Source: Cyclostephanos tholiformis (Eukaryota; Bacillariophyta; Thalassiosirophyceae; Thalassiosirales; Thalassiosiraceae). From it: DNA of 24,204 nt. This document shows positions 19,031 to 24,204 of the stretch, piece after piece. Position 1 is the first letter of the stretch, and each line of letters begins with the position of its first letter. A program made the position numbers and the translations under genes. The stretch is from the NCBI GenBank assembly GCA_036939975.1, contig JALLPB010001342.1, positions 1-24,204 of the forward strand, read 5' to 3'. The notes beneath the pieces were generated by a model that saw only the letters and a list, made by a program, of their open reading frames with translations, was not told the origin of the DNA and made no database searches.

Positions 19031-20515
19031 TCACAATGTTGCTATCATGGTCTTTTCAGCTATGATTGCCTTTGATAAAGTTCTCATCTTCTTCAATCCC
19101 TTGGTGGATGTATCGGCGCTGATTGCCCGCTTTCTCTTGGATAGCATCCTCATTTTTTTCTCACATTTCTCAATTAGTGTCATGGATTGTTGAATCTGCT
19201 GCACGATTTCATGTGGCTGAGATACGGGTGTTGACCTGGTGCTGTCACCTGCAGTACGCATAATGTTGAGAAGTTCTCTTGTTGCTTCCTTGACCTCCGG
19301 CCTTTTTCTTTTTGATATGATTTTGACATACTTGACATACTTCCTGGCATTCTACTTTGATGTTCCAAATGAGTTTGCATGCTACTTGGGGTTGGGGTCG
19401 TGGGTGGAGCAGTATTGTCATTTCGATCCCCATCAAAGTCACCTTGCTCCACATCAAAGGCTGGGTCATCAATCATACAATCAACCGGCATTGGATCCCT
19501 TTTGGGGATGAAAGGGAAACCAACCTGCTTGTCCCAGATGTGCACCACTGTGAGGTAAAGATTCGTGGCCTGTTGTATATAAGTAGAAACATAGGTCTTG
19601 TCACGAGTCTGCCATGTTGAAAAGTTCTCTGGGGCTCCAGCCCCCCCCCAGTTCCCATCGTATATTTTTTCATGCATGCCTGATATTCAAGAACAACCTT
19701 ACCAAAAATGCCATTGACTTCATTTTGTGTCCACTTCAATGCAATTCTCGCAGCATTATTGGGGTTGAACATACCATGTTGCTCATACTGGCCATCACAG
19801 GTAAGTGAATAAATGGACATTTTGGTCTCGTCTGATGTCCATTCTCCGGAAGAGTAACAAAAACCTCTCTGTCAATGAAATTGGTGTACAGCACTCGAAA
19901 GCCAGCCAATTTATGTGCACTTGACACATCAATCTCTGCCCTTATATTGCTCCCCCTTGTTTCCCCAGCATATCAGGAATATACTCTCTCAATTGTGAAT
20001 TGTTGAAGAGAATGCCAGCAACACGCACCTTGTTGTCAGTAGTCACATCTTTCTTCTCTCCCTCGACTCCATATTTTTCAAAAAGAGCCTTGAGTAGCCT
20101 CTGCTGCAATAAAAGATAAAATCGATTCTTTTCTTTGTATTCATTCTTATTGATTTGGTCGTCATAGCTTGCATCCATTCCAATACCATGAATATCAGCA
20201 CGTGCACACGAGACTTGACAAAGGGCTATCATTTTACCAATGGTGTGAATGGTGAGAGACATATTTCTTGTTGAATTTGGGAGTCTCATAAAATAACTCA
20301 GGCGCTTCCTCTCCAACAGCTCCAGGATTTTGCTGGCTAATAAATAAAGTTCTTGAAAGAAAAAAACCATTATAAGCGATTGTCTTGTATTTCTTCTTTG
20401 GCCTACCTGTTGGCGGTTCTTGGTAAATTGCATATTCTTCGGTAGTCATTTCTTTACCATCATCCTGAAGGAGCTGAAACCATTGATCCTGCTCTAAGAA
20501 AAGAGATGGATCCAA
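19031..20515 (-). pseudogene. Broken accessory ORF of the Harbinger-like element
   Basis: A chain of minus-strand frames converges on the nuclease. In order they show FLEQDQWFQLLQDDGKEM, then ADIHGIGMDASYDDQINKN and ILFNNSQLREYIPDMLGK, then SSAHKLAGFRVLYTNFIDRE, FNPNNAARIALKWTQNEV, and STYIQQATNLYLTVVHIWDKQ with FPFIPKRDPMP, ending in a Lys/Arg-rich coiled-coil-like tail. At least three frameshifts separate the pieces and no ATG precedes the first. I do not recognise a named domain. Position and orientation suggest the second protein that Harbinger elements need for DNA binding or nuclear import, but a MYB/SANT fold is not evident. Confidence 0.5.
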
Positions 20516-20713
20516 AAGAATTGTCTCAACAGTGACAGGTTAGACCCCATTATAATTATCATGGGGCGAATTTCCTCCAATGGATTCACTCATTATTGGA
20601 GCGGTGATGTGATCAAGAGCAAGGAGGGTGAGTTAAAATCATTGCAAAAGGTTGCTAATTTGTCGTATGATAATATTTTTCACCTGGATGTTGTTTATCT
20701 TGCAAGATAAAAG

Positions 20714-20830
20714 CATAATCTCAACAAGAGAGAATGTTGGTAGGATTGGGGTAGGATTGGGGAGACACACAGGAATCCTACCTGGCAATCCTACACCAAA
20801 TCCTACCCAAAAAAAGTTGTTGAGAGTATG
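20714..20830. repeat. Right end of the element; MITE-like 117-bp inverted repeat
   Basis: 20714 starts CATAATCTCAACAAG followed by TTGGTAGGATTGGGG, a direct copy of the element's left end. 20830 read backwards starts CATACTCTCAACAAC and GGTAGGATT. The 117 bp are thus a complete miniature inverted-repeat unit. Either it is a MITE nested at the border or the element's right end is itself a double-ended structure. The outer arm (20770-20830) serves as the right terminal repeat of the 4-kb element. Confidence 0.6.
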
Positions 20831-20880
20831 GTCCTGATAAATTATGAAGTTATTTTATTGGGTGCTATATGAGCTTAATG

Positions 20881-21115
20881 TGCCTATGTGTAGAGTAGGT
20901 GTCAGTGATGACACATGGGCACTTGGTACTGGATGTATATACAGTATCCAAGTAAGTAGATACCTACTACCTACCTGGGCCAGAGGTAAGCAAAGTAAAA
21001 TACATAAGTATTTAGAGTAGCTAGGCCTGTCTGTTAGTAACAGTTAAGTCGGCGTGCAGGCCAGACGTTTATGTGGCTGTCCTCTTTATCTACATAGGGA
21101 CAGCTGGGCACTGCA
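20881..21115 (-). repeat. Candidate 3' LTR of the gypsy element
   Basis: On the minus strand a TG (start TGCAGTGCCCAG at 21115) follows a purine tract, and a CA-type end falls at about 20881. The interval holds no ORF. The second LTR lies outside the window, so neither boundary can be confirmed; the inner one is better supported because of the adjacent polypurine tract. Confidence 0.35.
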
Positions 21116-21127
21116 CTCTTCCCCACT
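21116..21127 (-). promoter_or_regulatory. Candidate polypurine tract
   Basis: Reads AGTGGGGAAGAG on the minus strand directly before the TG that would open the LTR, downstream of the integrase remnants. This is the expected place for the plus-strand primer of a retroelement. Confidence 0.4.
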
Positions 21128-21159
21128 ATGATGAGTCTCTGGCTCTCAATCCTAGTCCT

Positions 21160-22336
21160 CCATTTGATAGGTGGTAGGAAAAGTTTGTAATACTTTGTTG
21201 GACCAGCTTCTCTGTGTCCTTATTTACGTGGGTTGTGTCTTATCTTAAGAACCAGTTGGTTTTGAGCATAGTCATATCATTGACGTTTATTATTCTCTCT
21301 GATGAGATTTTCATTCACTAGATGTTCACGTTTCTGAGTGATAGCATGCCAATCAGCAATGAGTGGGATGTTGATGAACATGTCCCTGTTAAATAGTAGA
21401 TTACCGGGACTACTGCCTAGGGTTGTGTGTATGCCTGTGCACATAGCATGCAGGGCAATGGATAATGCTTCATCCATGAAGTCTTTTGCTGATGTAATAT
21501 CTTGGGGTGGTTCACCATGGAGTAGTGTACATATTACGTTTCTTACTGTCTGATGCATCCATTCACAGATTGCATTGGATTGTGGGTTTTTCTTGATGTT
21601 GGTACGTCCTTAATCCTACAACTCTGGAGGGGGAATTGGAACTCGGGTCCAACAAATTCACCTCCATTGTTGTATTGTCGTGTACACAATATGCTGGCCA
21701 AGGGTATCTTGTCAATCAGACTTGTGCATACTTCCTTCCCACATGTGCATAAGTTTTCTTGTCAATTCTAACTAGCACGACTAAATTAGAGACATTATCT
21801 ATAACCATGAGAGCATTGAACTCATAGGGTTTATCATTGATCGGAACAATCCATGGTCCAATGAGGTCAACAGTGCATTCCTTGAATGGTATGGAATGGG
21901 TTTCACATTCGGGGAGCAAGCCATAGCCCTTGCCACTGAGCTTCTTATGTTGGCAGTGTTTACAATGGAACTTGTCTATGAGTGAACATAAGTCCGGGTG
22001 ATAGTACCAACTGTAAATTTGCATGTACAGTCATTTACTGCCTGGATGGCCAGTCACCTGGTGGAACCATTGTATGGTTGGCTGTAGCAGTTCTTTTGGT
22101 AATGCTACCTTCCAATTGTTTGGTGGATCTCCTGGCTTGACGTAGCATAGGACATCAACAACTGTGCCAATTCGATGATGCATAAATCGGTCGGAGTTTT
22201 TTGCAGCATTTTGTTGGAGTACATTGTCTGCATTCTGCTTTTCTTTGATATTTTCTATATCCAGTGGGTTGTCTGTGACCAGGTCATCTGGAAAGTTGAG
22301 GTAGCATTTCTCAGTAGGTAAACAATCGTCTGCCAA
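21160..22336 (-). pseudogene. gypsy integrase, broken
   Basis: The zinc-binding head appears as IQWFHQVTGHPGSK and, in another frame, YYHPDLCSLIDKFHCKHC. The core shows ECTVDLIGPW (first Asp) and MVIDNVSN. Then comes YNNGGEFVGPEF, where the family has Asp-Asn-Gly-Gly, so the second catalytic Asp reads Asn. A CEWMHQTVRN segment retains the catalytic Glu. The C-terminal part continues past the stop near 21275 (YDYAQNQLVLK, then GHREAGP in another frame). At least four breaks occur. Confidence 0.8.
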
Positions 22337-22444
22337 TAAAAGAAACTCTCCAGAGGTACGTCTTCGTCACTTTCTAGTCAAGGTAGGAGAATGTTGTTCT
22401 TCCTTCCCCACCGCGGGTGAAGCTGGGGTATCATTCCGTGCCAG

Positions 22445-22768
22445 TCACAAAAATGTATCAGCGACATCATTTGCAGAGCCCTCAATGTAATGTAGTGTTG
22501 GGCTGTATTCGTCCACATAAGAAATCCAATGAAGATGACACTGAGAGGAGTCACCAAGGTGGAGGATGTTCTTGTGGTTGGTGCGAATGTGTATTTCTGC
22601 ACCAAGTAGCATTGACCAAAATTCCTTCAAGGTCATAACAATAGAGAGGAGTTCCTTGTCCACCATGGAGTAGTTGCATTGTGCACTATTAAGTTTCTTA
22701 CTATAATATGCCACTGGGAGACCTTTTTGCATAAGGCAAGCACCAAGCTGATAATCAGATGCATCCAT
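22445..22768 (-). pseudogene. gypsy RNase H domain, inactive
   Basis: [20 protein letters not shown], then [21 protein letters not shown] and [14 protein letters not shown], are the RNase H block of Ty3/gypsy pol. The first Asp and the Glu are kept, but the third acidic position reads Asn (TNHKN, family TDHKN). The frame is open for 107 codons, and the sequence before it needs a frameshift to reach the RT. Confidence 0.8.
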
Positions 22769-22979
22769 ATAGATGTGGAACGGAATGTATGAGCGCTTTC
22801 ATCTGCTTAAAGGCAGCTTGCATCTGTTTCTTTGGAGCACCAGTTTTAGCCATGAGAGGGGCAAGGATGCCAGCTCTGTGGGGCCACATATTGTGGTAAT
22901 TGTAGACCATGCCAATGAAGCCACAGAGTTCTTTAATGACTTAGGCTTCCATTTTGAGGACAGCATCAATTTTCTTTTT

Positions 22980-23600
22980 CTAAGGCTTTAAGCCAGTTGG
23001 GGTCATCCAATAACCGAGCCAGTCAGTCTCCGTGAATCCATTTTCCTGGAGTCATATCAAGATGGTATGCAAGAGCTACAGGTTGTATTCCCAGTCTTGG
23101 GAGTATAAACCAATGTCATGGAGGTATATTTTGGCGTCGTCAATGCCTCGAAATACACATTCCATTGTTTCTTGGGCAAAATCTGGTGAGCATTTTAAGC
23201 CCATGGGTAAGATGTTGTAGCGGTATTTACGAAATGGAGTGACAATTGTGGTGAGATCTTTAGACTCATCATTGAGTTCAAAGGTGTAATATTTCATTGA
23301 TATGTCGAGCTTACTAAAAAACTTGTAGCTGGGATGTTTTTTCAGTATGTTGGTTATGCTTTGTTGAGTTCCCTTAGATAACTGACCCATCTGATGATAT
23401 TGTCCTTTTTGGGTGTGATAAAGGTAGGTGAGCCCCATTTGCTTCCACCTGTGGGTGATGGTACACCAATTTCAACTAGTCGATCCAGCTCCTTTTTGAA
23501 GGCAGCTAAATGGATCCTTGGGACCGGGTATGGTCTGCTGTGCCTTGGCTTTGCACCAGGGATTGAGTCGATGTGGAACTTCCAATGTGGATAGATTCCA
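22980..23600 (-). pseudogene. gypsy reverse transcriptase domain, inactive
   Basis: Recognisable blocks: PGAKPRHSRPYPVPR, GSKWGSPTFITPKKD, RWVSYLRELNKA followed by a stop, KFFSKLDISMKYYTFEL (motif A Asp kept), LPMGLKCSPDFAQETM, and motif C YLHDIGLYS. The family has YIDD or YVDD at motif C, so the first catalytic Asp of that pair reads His. Further stops and a frameshift separate the linker from the RNase H. Confidence 0.82.
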
Positions 23601-23629
23601 AGTGTGCCATCAAAGAGCTTTTTGAAGTC

Positions 23630-23815
23630 TCAGAACAGGACTTTCATGTCATTCTGTTGGTCAGCAGTGAGGTGAGTGAGTTGCTTGGTAACATCATCGG
23701 TTGAAACTTGGCCATACTTGGTATCTATAAACTCTGAAGCATAGCAGGTTGGATCATACCAATTTATGCCAAAGATGTCTTCAGCCTCATGCTGGACTTC
23801 CATGATGTCCATCAT
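23630..23815 (-). pseudogene. Protease-RT linker of gypsy pol
   Basis: An open stretch (HLTADQQNDMKVLF before a stop) that matches the region between protease and RT in diatom-like gypsy polyproteins, where a similar line precedes the fingers subdomain. Little function can be assigned. Confidence 0.5.
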
Positions 23816-23849
23816 TGCGATATAGTCCTTGTCATCAATTTGCTGTCAA

Positions 23850-24197
23850 ACCATTCAATGATTCCACTGCTGTATTTGATGTTGATGCCAGTTTTGATAA
23901 AAAATCTGCACCTTAGATGACATCGTATTTGCAGGTGCCATCAAACACAAGTGCTTTTTGTTGGTTGACTACAAAATTCTTATTGAGTTCTGGTAGTCAG
24001 AGGTTTTTTATGACAATTATCTCCTTGGTTGCACATGAACCGGCAAGAGTGTTCATCTTGCATCCTTGTGAGATAGGACATGTCTTGCAATTCAGTGGTA
24101 GACATATGCAACTGATCAAGGTGGCCGTGGATCCTGGATCAAATAGCATCTTAAGTAGGATGCGTGACCTGATGGCTGAGATGGTGTCCACAACCAT
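23850..24197 (-). pseudogene. gypsy aspartic protease, broken
   Basis: LFDPGSTATLIS carries the retropepsin Asp with an unusual Pro before Gly (family DTG, DSG or similar). After a stop, another frame reads NKNFVVNQQKALVFDGTCKYDVI and, after one more stop, GADFLSKTGINIKY, the flap and end of the fold. The reading frame is broken at least twice. Confidence 0.7.
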
Positions 24198-24204
24198 TAT
24201 ACTG

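Larger units (their letters stand above)
16849..20830. mobile_element. Decayed PIF/Harbinger-like DNA transposon
   Basis: The two ends match as inverted repeats: CATAATCTCAACAAC followed by TTTTTT and GGTAGGATT at 16849, against CATACTCTCAACAAC with the same continuation read inward from 20830. Inside are a broken DDE_Tnp_4-type nuclease (+) and a broken second ORF (-), converging as in many PIF/Harbinger elements, which carry a nuclease plus an accessory DNA-binding protein. Repeated GATCAAGAGCGG motifs occur inside the left end and once inside the right end. A clean 3-bp TWA target duplication was not found at these borders, so the exact ends may be off by a few bases. Confidence 0.7.
20881..24204 (-). 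mobile_element. Degenerate Ty3/gypsy retrotransposon, truncated by the window edge
   Basis: In minus-strand order the window shows an aspartic protease, reverse transcriptase, RNase H, zinc-binding integrase head and DDE integrase, the Ty3/gypsy order (integrase last). Gag and the 5' LTR would lie beyond 24204. In-frame stops and frameshifts run throughout and several catalytic residues are changed, so this copy is not autonomous. It begins about 50 bp right of the Harbinger-like element's end. Confidence 0.85.

Overview
The window looks like nuclear DNA of a stramenopile, most likely a diatom. The evidence is indirect. There are short GT-AG introns (77-131 nt), GC-rich host genes full of GAC/TCG codon strings, a CX2CX13HX3C zinc finger and 28-residue Cys/His repeats of types I associate with diatoms, and degenerate Ty3/gypsy and PIF/Harbinger elements. 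No rRNA, tRNA or CRISPR array was seen.

Left third (1-10081), host genes. A VASt-like lipid-binding-domain protein (621-2795, +) converges tail to tail on a neuferricin/CYB5D2-type MAPR heme-binding protein (2892-3731, -). The latter is divergent from a large ten-exon gene (4220-10081, +) encoding an ATRX-type SNF2 chromatin remodeller. All nine introns of my model keep phase and give 1,674 codons. The protein has an N-terminal ADD (GATA-like plus PHD-like) finger, a SNF2/helicase core with a small zinc finger inserted between the lobes, a CW-type zinc finger after the helicase, and a C-terminal SUMO-interaction-like motif. Joining two histone H3-tail reader types to one remodeller is the most interesting coding feature here.

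Middle (10082-14838), a decayed, AT-richer stretch. It holds a broken gene of 84-bp zinc-finger repeats, unrecognised ORF fragments, a 52-57 bp tandem repeat, an (AT)20 microsatellite and a stray copy of the extreme 3' end of the ATRX-like gene about 4.2 kb downstream of the original.

A single-exon gene (14839-16290, +) encodes four MYB repeats arranged as two separate R2R3-like pairs, with a start-stop mini-uORF just before it.

Right third (16849-24204), mobile DNA. A roughly 4-kb PIF/Harbinger-like element with matching inverted ends carries a broken DDE nuclease (+) and a broken second ORF (-). It abuts a Ty3/gypsy element (minus strand, running off the window) whose pol has stops, frameshifts and substitutions at catalytic positions of RT, RNase H and integrase. 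One N inside an exact 93-bp direct duplication (16931-17117) looks like an uncollapsed assembly overlap.
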